DNA of 64,000 nucleotides from Phreatobacter sp. (GTDB lineage Bacteria > Pseudomonadota > Alphaproteobacteria > Rhizobiales > Phreatobacteraceae): the NCBI RefSeq assembly GCF_016793595.1, contig NZ_JAEULY010000004.1, positions 434,001-498,000 on the forward strand. Reading direction: 5' to 3'. Shown here piece by piece: positions 35,327 through 43,293 of the stretch. A program made the translations under genes and the position numbers. Within the stretch, counting starts at the first letter, position 1. Every line of letters begins with the position of its first letter. The notes beneath the pieces are model-generated. The model searched no databases. It was not told where the DNA came from and saw only the letters and a list, made by a program, of their open reading frames with translations.

Positions 35327-37129
35327 TCAGTGGTTGTCGCGCGGGATGCCCCGCTTCTGCGCGATCTTCTGGTACTTGACCGCCGGCTTCAGCACCATGC
35401 CGTCGGCGAGCTGGCTCACCATGGAGCGCTGGATTTCCTGCCACGGCGTCTGGCTCTTCGGCACCTTGAAGCCGCCATTGGCCTTCAGTTCCGCCATGCG
35501 CGCGGCGAACTCCTCCTCGGAGATGAGGATGTTGGCCGAGCGCTTTTTCAGGTCGATCCGCACCCGGTCACCCGTCTTCAGCACCGCGAGGCCGCCGTTC
35601 GCCCCCGCTTCCGGCGAGGCGTTGAGGATCGAGGGCGAACCCGAGGTGCCCGACTGGCGGCCGTCGCCGATGCAGGGAAGGTCGCGGATGCCCTTTTTCA
35701 GAAGGGCCGCCGGCGGCTGCATGTTCACGACCTCGGCCGAACCCGGATAGCCGAGCGGGCCGACACCGCGCACGAACAGCACGCAGGTCTCGTCGATCTT
35801 CAGCTTCGGGTCGTCGATCCGGTGGTGATAGTCCTCCGGCCCCTCGAAGACGATGGCGCGGCCCTCGAAGGCGTCCTTGTCCTTCGGATTGGACAGGTAG
35901 CGCTTGCGGAAATCATCCGAGATGACGCTGGTCTTCATGATTGCGCTATCGAACAGATTGCCCTTCAGCACGATGAAGCCGGCATCCTTCACCAGCGGTT
36001 TCTTGTAGGGCCGGATCACGTCGGGATCGGTGACCTCCGCGCCCTTGACGTTCTCGCCCATCGTCTTGCCGTTGGCGGTGATCGCGTCGCCATGGATGCG
36101 GCCGGCTTTCAGGAGCTCGTTCATGACCGCCGGCAGACCGCCGGCGCGGAAATATTCCTCGCCGAGATAGGCGCCGGCCGGCTGCATGTTGACCAGCAGC
36201 GGCACCTCGTGGCCCACCGTCTCCCAGTCCTGGATGTCGAGCTTGACGCCGATATGCTTGGCGATGGCGTTGATGTGGATCGGCGCGTTGGTCGAGCCGC
36301 CGATGGCGGAGTTCGCCACGATGCAGTTCTCGAAGGCCTTGCGGGTGAGAATGTCCGAGGGCTTCAGGTCTTCCCACACCATGTCGACGATGCGCCGGCC
36401 CGTCGCATAGGCCATCTGGCCGCGCTCGCGGTAGGGAGCCGGAATGGCGGCGCAGGACGGCAGCGACATGCCGAGGGCCTCGGCCAGCGCATTCATGGTG
36501 GAGGCCGTGCCCATCGTGTTGCAATGGCCGATGGAGGGGGCCGATTTCGTCACCACGTCGATGAACTCGTCATAGGTGATCGTGCCGTCTGCCTGCTGCT
36601 TGCGCGCTTCCCAGACCAGCGTGCCGGAGCCGGCGCGCTTGCCGTTCCACCAGCCATTCAGCATGGGACCGCCGGAGAGCACGATCGAGGGGATGTTGAC
36701 GGTGGCGGCGCCCATCACCATGGCCGGCATGGTCTTGTCGCAGCCGGTGAGCAGCACGACGCCGTCCATCGGATAGCCGTAGAGGATCTCGACCAGCGAC
36801 AGATATTGCAGGTTGCGATCGAGGGCGGCGGTCGGACGCTTCAGCGTCTCCTGGATCTGGTGGACCGGGAATTCGAGGGGAATACCGCCCGCGTCACGGA
36901 TGCCGTCGCGGACGCGCTGGGCGAGTTCGATGTGGTGGCGGTTGCAGGGCGAGATGTCCGAGCCCGTCTGCGCGATGCCGATGATCGGCTTGCCGGAGGT
37001 CAGCTCCTCCACCGTCAGGCCCCAGTTGACCGTGCGCTCCAGATAGATCGCGGTCATGCCCGGGTTCTCGGGATTGTCGAACCACTGCTTCGACCTGAGG
37101 TTCTGGGGCTTCATCTTCCGGCGGGCCAT
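35327..37129 (-). CDS. IlvD/Edd-family sugar-acid dehydratase, probably L-arabonate dehydratase
   Basis: 600-residue Fe-S dehydratase. Three cysteines fit the cluster: Cys62 in [12 protein letters not shown], Cys130 in TGCDKTMPA and Cys203 in GHCNTMGT. Other family segments are [54 protein letters not shown] and [20 protein letters not shown]. From memory it strongly resembles Azospirillum L-arabonate dehydratase (start of the non-phosphorylating L-arabinose route), more than IlvD of valine synthesis or Edd. A 2-keto-3-deoxy-L-arabonate dehydratase-like protein is encoded at 41876. D-xylonate or another aldonate is possible. It is followed by the RsmC-like gene after 63 bases. Confidence 0.85.
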   Translation of the reverse strand: MARRKMKPQNLRSKQWFDNPENPGMTAIYLERTVNWGLTVEELTSGKPIIGIAQTGSDISPCNRHHIELAQRVRDGIRDAGGIPLEFPVHQIQETLKRPTAALDRNLQYLSLVEILYGYPMDGVVLLTGCDKTMPAMVMGAATVNIPSIVLSGGPMLNGWWNGKRAGSGTLVWEARKQQADGTITYDEFIDVVTKSAPSIGHCNTMGTASTMNALAEALGMSLPSCAAIPAPYRERGQMAYATGRRIVDMVWEDLKPSDILTRKAFENCIVANSAIGGSTNAPIHINAIAKHIGVKLDIQDWETVGHEVPLLVNMQPAGAYLGEEYFRAGGLPAVMNELLKAGRIHGDAITANGKTMGENVKGAEVTDPDVIRPYKKPLVKDAGFIVLKGNLFDSAIMKTSVISDDFRKRYLSNPKDKDAFEGRAIVFEGPEDYHHRIDDPKLKIDETCVLFVRGVGPLGYPGSAEVVNMQPPAALLKKGIRDLPCIGDGRQSGTSGSPSILNASPEAGANGGLAVLKTGDRVRIDLKKRSANILISEEEFAARMAELKANGGFKVPKSQTPWQEIQRSMVSQLADGMVLKPAVKYQKIAQKRGIPRDNH

Positions 37130-37297
37130 GTGGCATCTCTCCCATGCTGCGCTGCGAAGCTTTCAAATCGATTGAAGTGGCTGCAGCATTGTCGTTTCCG
37201 ACAGTTTGAGCGCGCGTGCGCGGCGAATGCAACGACAAAACAGGCGGAGAGACATGCAGCGCCGTCAGGTCGAGTTAGCGCGCCGACGTCCTATGTG

Positions 37298-37322
37298 ATA
37301 TGCTCCGGAAGCATATGCTTCC
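37298..37322. promoter_or_regulatory. Overlapping palindromes upstream of vapB, probable toxin-antitoxin operator
   Basis: ATATGC (37298-37303) and GCATAT (37311-37316) form one inverted repeat. GGAAGCATATGCTTCC (37307-37322) is a perfect 16-base palindrome overlapping it. They lie 14 bases before the antitoxin ATG, where VapB or VapBC usually bind to autoregulate. Confidence 0.65.
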
Positions 37323-37335
37323 TTGGGAGTACGAT

Positions 37336-37608
37336 ATGGCCATCACCCTGCGCAACAAACCGCTGGAGGAGAAGATCAAGCGGATCGGTCGCCAGCGTGG
37401 GCTCGGCCCGTCCGCGGTGATCGCGAAAGCAGTGGAGGCACTGGAGCAGACACCCCCGCCGGAAGTTCCGCCTGAAGAGGTGGAGCGGCGCAAAGCCTTT
37501 GCCGCAGCATTCCTTGCCGAGGTTTCCGGCAAGACGACGGAGGAGGAGCGACGCGCCATGCGGGAGTTCGAGGCCGACATGTATGATGAGCATGGGCTTC
37601 CGAAGTGA
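37336..37608 (+). CDS. vapB: VapB-like antitoxin
   Basis: 90 residues. The N-terminal LRNKPLEEKIKRIGRQRGLG is a ribbon-helix-helix-like DNA-binding part of the Rv0623/transcription-factor-type VapB family. The Glu-rich C-terminus (EEVERRKAFAAAFLAEVSGK, then EEERRAMREFEADMYDEHG) would wrap the toxin. GGGAG lies 6 bases before ATG 37336; the frame opens earlier at 37300, but that start lies inside the palindromes. The stop overlaps the toxin GTG by four bases. Confidence 0.88.
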   Translation: MAITLRNKPLEEKIKRIGRQRGLGPSAVIAKAVEALEQTPPPEVPPEEVERRKAFAAAFLAEVSGKTTEEERRAMREFEADMYDEHGLPK

Positions 37609-37997
37609 GCCTGCTCGTCGAGACGTCCGCTCTCGTTGCCATCGTGGCTGATGAACGCGAGGCCGGGGTTTTTCTCGCACGAATTGTCGGGGCTTCAAAT
37701 CCATTGCTTCCGGCTTCATGCTATTTGGAAGCAGCGATGGTTCTCGCCAAACGGAAGAATGGAAAGTCCAAGCTCGACCAGCTTGTGGCCGGATTTGCCA
37801 TCACCTTCATCCCGCTCGACGAGCCTGTCGCCCGTCTCGCCGCCGATGCCTTCGCCCGCTACGGCCGCGGCACGGGCCATCCGGCCGCGCTCAACTTCGG
37901 CGATTGCATAGCCTACGCCACAGCCATGCATCTCGATGTGCCCTTGCTGTTCAAGGGCGACGACTTCCGGCATACCGACGTGAAGGCTGCCCTCTGA
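37605..37997 (+). CDS. vapC: VapC-like PIN-domain ribonuclease toxin
   Basis: 130-residue PIN domain, predicted Mg-dependent endoribonuclease that often cleaves tRNA or rRNA. Acidic residues are Glu6 in LLVETSALVAI (usually Asp), Glu42 in CYLEAAMVL, Asp100 in NFGDCIAYATA and Asp119 in FKGDDF. The Asp-to-Glu change at the first metal site is conservative but uncommon. The GTG start overlaps the antitoxin stop (GTGA), which ensures coupled translation. The pair sits between a minus-strand dehydratase and a plus-strand aminotransferase, a typical place for a stand-alone chromosomal module. Confidence 0.9.
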   Translation: MSLLVETSALVAIVADEREAGVFLARIVGASNPLLPASCYLEAAMVLAKRKNGKSKLDQLVAGFAITFIPLDEPVARLAADAFARYGRGTGHPAALNFGDCIAYATAMHLDVPLLFKGDDFRHTDVKAAL

Positions 37998-38027
37998 GGC
38001 GGCCGCGCCAGCCTTCCGGAAACGCCC

Positions 38028-39209
38028 ATGACCTTCCAGACCGTCGCCAATTTCGACCGCATCGGCGAGGAAAACGCCTTCGCCGTCCTCGCGCGCGCCA
38101 CGGCGCTCATGCGCGCAGGCAAGGACGTCATCAATCTCGGCATCGGCCAGCCGGACTTCGCGACGCCGGGCAACATCACCGAAGCCGCGATCAAGGCGAT
38201 CCGCGACGGCCACCACGGCTACACGCCAGCCAACGGCATCTTGGCCCTGCGCGAGGCTGTGGCCGCCGATCTCGACCGACGGTTCAAGGTCGGCGTCTCA
38301 CCCGAAGAGGTGATGATCGTGCCCGGCGGCAAGGTCACCATGTTCATGGCGATCCTGATGTTCGGCGAACCGGGCGCAGAGATCCTCTATCCGGACCCCG
38401 GCTTTCCCATCTACCGGTCGATGATCGAGTACACCGGCGCGACGCCGATCCCGGTGCCGATCCGCGAGGAGAACGGCTTCGCCTTCTCCGCCGACGAACT
38501 CCTGTCGCTGATCACGCCGAAGACCCGCCTCGTCATCGTCAACTCGCCCGCCAACCCGACCGGCGGCGTCACGCCCAAGGCCGAGATCGACAAGCTGGTG
38601 AAGGGGATGGAGCGCTTCCCCGACGTCGCGATCATGTCCGACGAGATCTACGACCAGATGGTCTATGACGGCGAGGAGCACGTCTGCCTGCTCTCCTACC
38701 CGTCGATCCGCGACCGGACGATCCTGCTCAACGGCTGGTCCAAGACCTATGCCATGACGGGCTGGCGGCTCGGCTATTCGATCTGGCCGGGCAAGCTCTA
38801 CGAATATGCCCGCAAACTGGCGGTGAACTCGTTCTCCTGCGTCAACGCGCCCTCGCAATTCGCGGCGCTTGAGGCCCTGACCGGCCCGCAGGATGCGGTC
38901 GGGAAGATGGTCGCCGAATTCGATGCCCGGCGGAAGCTGGTGGTCGAAGGCCTCAACAAGCTGCCCGGTGTCTCGTGCATCGTGCCGAAGGGCGCCTTCT
39001 ACGCCTTCCCGAACATCAAGGAGACCGGCTGGAAGGCGAAGCCGCTGGCCTCGGCGCTTCTTGAGGATGCCGGCGTCGCCACCATCGGCGGTCCCGATTT
39101 CGGCGTCTATGGCGAGGGCTATATCCGCCTCTCCTACGCCAATTCCTCGGAGAACATCCTGAAGGCGCTCGACCGGATGAAGGGCTTTCTGGAGCGTCGC
39201 AACAGCTGA
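38028..39209 (+). CDS. Class I/II PLP-dependent aminotransferase
   Basis: 393 residues of the aspartate-aminotransferase fold. Family parts: INLGIGQPDFATPGNITEAA, HGYTPANGILALREAVA, YPDPGFPIYRSM, VNSPANPTGGV (Asn of the PLP ring), MSDEIYDQMVYDG (Asp/Tyr), and NGWSKTYAMTGWRLGYSI, with the Schiff-base Lys; the C-terminal YIRLSYANSSENI has the substrate carboxylate Arg. The amino donor cannot be read. It starts 30 bases after vapC and 154 bases before an acyl-CoA dehydrogenase gene, which would fit degradation of an amino acid, but this is only a guess. Confidence 0.9.
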   Translation: MTFQTVANFDRIGEENAFAVLARATALMRAGKDVINLGIGQPDFATPGNITEAAIKAIRDGHHGYTPANGILALREAVAADLDRRFKVGVSPEEVMIVPGGKVTMFMAILMFGEPGAEILYPDPGFPIYRSMIEYTGATPIPVPIREENGFAFSADELLSLITPKTRLVIVNSPANPTGGVTPKAEIDKLVKGMERFPDVAIMSDEIYDQMVYDGEEHVCLLSYPSIRDRTILLNGWSKTYAMTGWRLGYSIWPGKLYEYARKLAVNSFSCVNAPSQFAALEALTGPQDAVGKMVAEFDARRKLVVEGLNKLPGVSCIVPKGAFYAFPNIKETGWKAKPLASALLEDAGVATIGGPDFGVYGEGYIRLSYANSSENILKALDRMKGFLERRNS

Positions 39210-39363
39210 GCTGCCCGCCTCGCCGTCCGGCCTCTCCGCCGCTTGACGGAGGCCCGCCGAAATTGCGACCGCCGGACGCCCCGTGCGATCCTGCCCACGC
39301 GGCGCGCCTCGCACCGGCATCATCCTGCCGCGTGGCCCTCGCGGCATGGATGGAGACGCACCG

Positions 39364-40530
39364 ATGGATTTCGCCCTCACCCGCGAGCAGGAGGCCATTC
39401 GCGAGGCAGTCGCCGGCATCTGCTCGCGCTTCGGTGACGACTACTGGCTGAAGCTCGACAAGCAGGGCGGCTTTCCCGAGGATTTCGTGCAGGCGCTGGC
39501 GGCCGACGGCTGGCTCGGCATCTGCATCCCCGAGGAATATGGCGGCTCGGGTCTCGGCATCAGCGAGGCGGCCGTGATGATGCAGGCGATCGCGGAATCC
39601 GGCGCCGGCATGTCGGGCGCCTCGGCCGTCCACATCAACGTTTTCGGGCTCAACCCGGTGGCGGTGTTCGGCACCGAGGAACAGAAGCGCCGGATCCTGC
39701 CGCCCATGGTTGCCGGCAAGGAGAAGACCTGCTTCGCCGTCACCGAGCCGAATACCGGCCTCAACACGACCCAGCTCAAGACCCGCGCGGTGCGGAAGGG
39801 CGACCGCTACGTGGTGGACGGGCAGAAGGTCTGGATCTCGACCGCGCAGGTCGCCGACCGCATGCTGCTGCTGGCCCGCACGACGCCCCTTGAGGATGTC
39901 ACCAAGCCGACCTTCGGCCTGTCGCTGTTCTGCACGCCGTTCGACCGAGCGAGGATCAAGGTCCACGAGATCGAGAAGATGGGCCGCAAGGCCGTCGATT
40001 CGAACGAACTGTTCATCGAGGGACTGGAAGTGCCGGTGGAGGACCGGATCGGCGAGGAAGGTCGCGGCTTCGAATACATTCTGCACGGCATGAATCCGGA
40101 GCGCATCCTGATCGCGGCCGAGGCGGTGGGGCTCGGCAAGCTGGCTCTGGCGCGGGCGGCGGCCTATGCGAAGGAACGCATCGTCTTCAACCGGCCGATC
40201 GGCCAGAACCAGGCGATCCAGCATCCGCTGGCGAAGAACTGGATGGAGCTGGAGGCCGCGCGCCTGATGATCATGAAGGCGGCATGGGAATACGATAACG
40301 ACATGCCCTGCGGCGCCTCGGCCAACGCCGCGAAATACCTCGCCGGCGAGGCCGGGTTCGATGCCTGCCAGCAGGCGGTGATGACCCATGGCGGCTTCGG
40401 CTACGCCAAGGAGTTCCATGTCGAACGCTACCTGCGCGAAGTGATGATCCCGCGCATCGCGCCGATCAGCCCGCAGCTCGTGCTTTCCTTCATCGCCGAG
40501 CGCGTCCTCGGCCTGCCCAAGTCGTACTGA
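39364..40530 (+). CDS. Acyl-CoA dehydrogenase family protein
   Basis: 388-residue FAD flavoenzyme that makes an alpha,beta-double bond in an acyl-CoA. It has LGICIPEEYGGSGLGISEAA, the FAD segment CFAVTEPNTGLNTTQLKTRA, VDGQKVWISTAQVADRM, KMGRKAVDSNELFIEGLEVP, RIVFNRPIGQNQAIQHPLAK and the C-terminal MTHGGFGYAKEFHVERYLRE. ATG 39364 has GGAGA about 8 bases upstream; an ATG at 39346 is also in frame. One base separates its stop from the CoA-transferase gene. The substrate chain is not recognisable. Confidence 0.92.
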   Translation: MDFALTREQEAIREAVAGICSRFGDDYWLKLDKQGGFPEDFVQALAADGWLGICIPEEYGGSGLGISEAAVMMQAIAESGAGMSGASAVHINVFGLNPVAVFGTEEQKRRILPPMVAGKEKTCFAVTEPNTGLNTTQLKTRAVRKGDRYVVDGQKVWISTAQVADRMLLLARTTPLEDVTKPTFGLSLFCTPFDRARIKVHEIEKMGRKAVDSNELFIEGLEVPVEDRIGEEGRGFEYILHGMNPERILIAAEAVGLGKLALARAAAYAKERIVFNRPIGQNQAIQHPLAKNWMELEAARLMIMKAAWEYDNDMPCGASANAAKYLAGEAGFDACQQAVMTHGGFGYAKEFHVERYLREVMIPRIAPISPQLVLSFIAERVLGLPKSY

Positions 40531-40531
40531 C

Positions 40532-41797
40532 ATGCCCGACCCGATCCCCCATGGGGCCTTCGACATCGCGGCCCATATCCGGCCGGGCGACAGGATCGTC
40601 GTCGGCCAGTGCACGGCCGAGCCGCTGACGCTGACGGAAGCGCTTGTTGCCGCCGCACCGGCCATCGGACCGGTCGAGGTTTTTCTCGGCACCGGCTTTT
40701 CCCGGACATTTCGGCCAGATGCCCCGGAAAACCTGAGTCTTGGCGCCTATGGCGCGACCGGCACCAATGCCGCGCTGTCGCGGGCCGGCCGGCTCGACGT
40801 GCTGCCAATGCACTACAGCGCGCTGGCGGAAGCCTATGCCGGCAAGGCTCTGACCGCCGACGTGGTGCTGATCCAGCTCCGCGACGGTCGCAACGGCCTC
40901 AGCCTCGGCCTCGCCAACGACTATGTCGCGCAGGCGGCGCGCCATGCCCGAACGGTCATCGCCGAGATCAATCCGGATGTGCCGGACACCGGCGGCGCGG
41001 CCCTGCCGGGGGATATCGCGATCAGCGCCTTCGTTGCCGCCGCAAAGCCGCCCGTGGAGGCGCAGGCGAGCCGGCTGGACGAAGTGGCTCAGCGGATCGG
41101 TGCGCATCTCGCGGCACTGATCCCGGACCGCGCCACGCTTCAGATCGGTATCGGCGCGATCCCCGATGCGACCTTGGCGGCGCTCGGCAACCACCACGAC
41201 CTCGGCATCCATTCGGGCGTCGCGACCGACCGCGTCCTCGATCTGATCGAGAAGGGCGTCGTCACCAACCGCTTCAAGCCTTTCGATCCGGGCGTCACGG
41301 TCGCGAACACGCTGATCGGCACGCGCCGGCTCTACGATTTCGCCGATGGCAATGCCGCCGTCGAGGTGCGGCCGGCTTCGCACACGCACGACCACGGCGT
41401 GCTCAGGCGGATCGATCGCTTCCATGCGATCAACTCGGCCATTGAGGTCGATCTCACCGGACAAGTGAATTCCGAGATGGCCGGCGGCGTCTGCGTCGGC
41501 GGCGTTGGCGGCCTTGTCGATTTCGCCCGCGGCGGACGCGCCGCACCCGGCGGGCGCGCCATCATCGCCCTGCCCTCGACGGCCGCCGGCGGCACGGTCA
41601 GCCGCATCGTGCCGCGCGTCGCCACCGTCACCCTGCCACACAGCGACGTCGATCTCGTCGTCACCGAACATGGCGTGGCGGACCTGCGCAGCGTCACGCT
41701 CAAGCAGCGCGCGGAGCGGATGATCGCCATTGCCGATCCGGCCTTCCGCGAGGATCTCGCCCGGGGCTGGCGTGACGGGGCATCCGGGCAGCGTTGA
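40532..41797 (+). CDS. Acetyl-CoA hydrolase/transferase family protein
   Basis: 421 residues of the class I CoA-transferase/acetyl-CoA hydrolase family. The N-terminal part has IRPGDRIVVGQCTAEPLTLT and FLGTGFSRTFRPD. The C-terminal part has LQIGIGAIPDATLAALGNHH, LGIHSGVATDRVLDLIEKGV, the catalytic-Glu region INSAIEVDLTGQVNSE (normally a Glu that forms the CoA thioester), GGVGGLVDFARGG and TEHGVADLRSVTLKQRAERM. It exchanges or hydrolyses CoA from a carboxylic acid. The TGACATG junction couples it to the dehydrogenase gene before it, and the pair probably acts in one carboxylic-acid pathway. Confidence 0.88.
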   Translation: MPDPIPHGAFDIAAHIRPGDRIVVGQCTAEPLTLTEALVAAAPAIGPVEVFLGTGFSRTFRPDAPENLSLGAYGATGTNAALSRAGRLDVLPMHYSALAEAYAGKALTADVVLIQLRDGRNGLSLGLANDYVAQAARHARTVIAEINPDVPDTGGAALPGDIAISAFVAAAKPPVEAQASRLDEVAQRIGAHLAALIPDRATLQIGIGAIPDATLAALGNHHDLGIHSGVATDRVLDLIEKGVVTNRFKPFDPGVTVANTLIGTRRLYDFADGNAAVEVRPASHTHDHGVLRRIDRFHAINSAIEVDLTGQVNSEMAGGVCVGGVGGLVDFARGGRAAPGGRAIIALPSTAAGGTVSRIVPRVATVTLPHSDVDLVVTEHGVADLRSVTLKQRAERMIAIADPAFREDLARGWRDGASGQR

Positions 41798-41839
41798 GCC
41801 CCGGCCGCTGGTCGCATTCTGCGGTCGCGCTATAGAAAG

Positions 41840-41867
41840 CTCCGGGACGAACAAGAACATCCCGGAG
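41840..41867 (+). promoter_or_regulatory. Hairpin covering the ribosome site of the DHDPS-family gene
   Basis: CTCCGGGA (41840-41847) and TCCCGGAG (41860-41867) form a perfect 8-base stem with a 12-base loop. The right arm contains GGAG of the GGAGG ribosome site (41864-41868), 8 bases before ATG 41876. A TATAGA (41831-41836) just upstream could be a -10 box. Confidence 0.5.
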
Positions 41868-41875
41868 GAACATCC

Positions 41876-42796
41876 ATGGCATTGCCCGTTTATACCGGCG
41901 TCTTCCCCGTCGCGCCGACCCCCTTCCTCGACAATGGCGACCTCGACCTCGAGGGGATGAAGCGCGTGCTCGACTGCATGATCGACCAGGGCGTCGATGG
42001 CATCTGCGTGCTGGCGAACTATTCCGAGCAGTTCGTGCTCACCGACGAGGAGCGCGAGACGCTGACGCAGCTCTGTCTCGCCCATGTCGCGGGACGCGTG
42101 CCGGTGATCGTCACGGTCAGCCATTTCTCGACGCGGATCGCCGCCGAGCGCGCCGCGCGGGCGCAGAGGGCGGGAGCGGCCATGCTGATGCTGATGCCGC
42201 CCTATCACGGCGCGACGCTGCGCGCCGACGAAACGCGCATGGTTGAGCATTTCCAGCGGATCGCCGAGGCGGCCCCCATTCCGATCATGCTGCAGGACGC
42301 GCCACTGTCGGGTGTCGCGCTATCGGTGCCGACAATGGTGCGGCTCGCCGAGGCCGTGCCTCAGGTCTGCTACTTCAAGATCGAGACGCCCGGCACGGCG
42401 GCCAAGCTGCGCGGCCTGATCGCCGCCGGCGGCAATGCGGTGATCGGTCCCTGGGACGGCGAGGAATCGATCACGCTGATGGCTGATCTCGATGCGGGGG
42501 CGACCGGCACGATGTCGAGCGCGCTGCTCCCCGATCTGATCAAGCCGGTGGTGCAGCACCATGCCGCCGGGCGGCGGACCGAAGCGGCGGCGCAATACGC
42601 GAAGATCCTGTCGCTGATCAATTACGAGAACCGCCAGTGCGGCCTGCGCGCCACCAAGACCGTGATGATGGAAGGCAAGGTCATCCGCTCGGACCATGTC
42701 CGGCACCCGCTCGACCCGATCCATCCGGCGACCCGCGAGGGGCTGCTGGAACTCGCCCGCGAGCTTCAACCGCTGGCGCTGCGCTGGGGGCATTGA
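41876..42796 (+). CDS. DHDPS/NAL-family aldolase or dehydratase, probably 2-keto-3-deoxy-L-arabonate dehydratase
   Basis: 306-residue TIM barrel. Schiff-base Lys168 lies in CYFKIETPG. The usual Tyr-Asn-x-Pro of DapA/NanA is replaced by LQDAP (Gln140 where Tyr would be). The start GVFPVAPTPFLDNGDLDLEG, VLANYSEQFVLTDEER, MPPYHGATLRADE, IMLQDAPLSG and IGPWDGEESITLMADLDAGA match, from memory, the Azospirillum enzyme that dehydrates L-2-keto-3-deoxyarabonate to alpha-ketoglutarate semialdehyde. The likely L-arabonate dehydratase at 35327 supports this. It is not a lysine-pathway DapA. The ribosome site lies in a hairpin. Confidence 0.83.
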   Translation: MALPVYTGVFPVAPTPFLDNGDLDLEGMKRVLDCMIDQGVDGICVLANYSEQFVLTDEERETLTQLCLAHVAGRVPVIVTVSHFSTRIAAERAARAQRAGAAMLMLMPPYHGATLRADETRMVEHFQRIAEAAPIPIMLQDAPLSGVALSVPTMVRLAEAVPQVCYFKIETPGTAAKLRGLIAAGGNAVIGPWDGEESITLMADLDAGATGTMSSALLPDLIKPVVQHHAAGRRTEAAAQYAKILSLINYENRQCGLRATKTVMMEGKVIRSDHVRHPLDPIHPATREGLLELARELQPLALRWGH

Positions 42797-42817
42797 CGCA
42801 AGGCTTGCCTTTGTTCT

Positions 42818-42846
42818 CGTATAATGGAATATTATTCCATCATACG
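42818..42846. promoter_or_regulatory. Long inverted repeat overlapping a TATAAT box
   Basis: CGTAT and ATGGAATA (42818-42831) pair with TATTCCAT and ATACG (42833-42846) around a single central base, with only one mismatch (42823/42841). A TATAAT sequence (42820-42825) lies within it, 38 bases before the small gene at 42864. This looks like an operator over a promoter. Confidence 0.55.
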
Positions 42847-42863
42847 ATTAGCGCCGGCCCGCC

Positions 42864-43223
42864 ATGTTCATGCGTCCATCGAACCGCTCGCATCATCGGC
42901 CTTCCGAGGGCGAGGCCCGGCCGCCCTCGCCTGCCGCGCGGCACAATGGCGGACCGCCGCTCGACGACTATGGCGGGCCGCCCTGGGGCAAGGGCGATCC
43001 GCATCGCTTCCTGCACTGGCAGCGGGCGCACAAGGCCGCCTGGAAGAGCGTGTCGGCCGACGTCATGCGTTTCCGGATGGACAAGGCCGACAGGCTCGGC
43101 CTGACCTACGAGGAATATTCGCTCGAGATCATGGAGCGCGGCCGATACCTCCAGATCGAGGACGGCGAGCGGATCGCCGAGATCAAGGCGGCACGGCGCA
43201 GGCGGCGGCGACGCGCCGCATGA
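42864..43223 (+). CDS. Small basic hypothetical protein
   Basis: 119 residues. The N-terminal 45 residues are rich in Pro, Gly and Arg (ARHNGGPPLDDYGGPPWGKG). The middle FLHWQRAHKAAWKSVSADVM, with RFRMDKADRLGLTYEEYSLE, is a well-formed helical region. The end is strongly basic (AARRRRRRRAA), so it could bind nucleic acid. HNGGPPLDD-containing short proteins are common in Hyphomicrobiales, but I know no function. An alternative start two codons later (MRPS) is possible. It follows the inverted repeat at 42818 and precedes the amidase gene by 70 bases. Confidence 0.65.
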   Translation: MFMRPSNRSHHRPSEGEARPPSPAARHNGGPPLDDYGGPPWGKGDPHRFLHWQRAHKAAWKSVSADVMRFRMDKADRLGLTYEEYSLEIMERGRYLQIEDGERIAEIKAARRRRRRRAA

Positions 43224-43293
43224 GCGGCACGCGCCCTGCCCCCTTAACCTCCCGGCGGGAGCGTGGCAGCCTGCGCGCCGTCAGGAGAATGCC

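Noticed and set aside
34424-37420. Long plus-strand frame opposite the methyltransferase and dehydratase genes
   Set aside because: Spans two well-supported minus-strand genes and has His/Arg/Asp-rich composition typical of a shadow frame.
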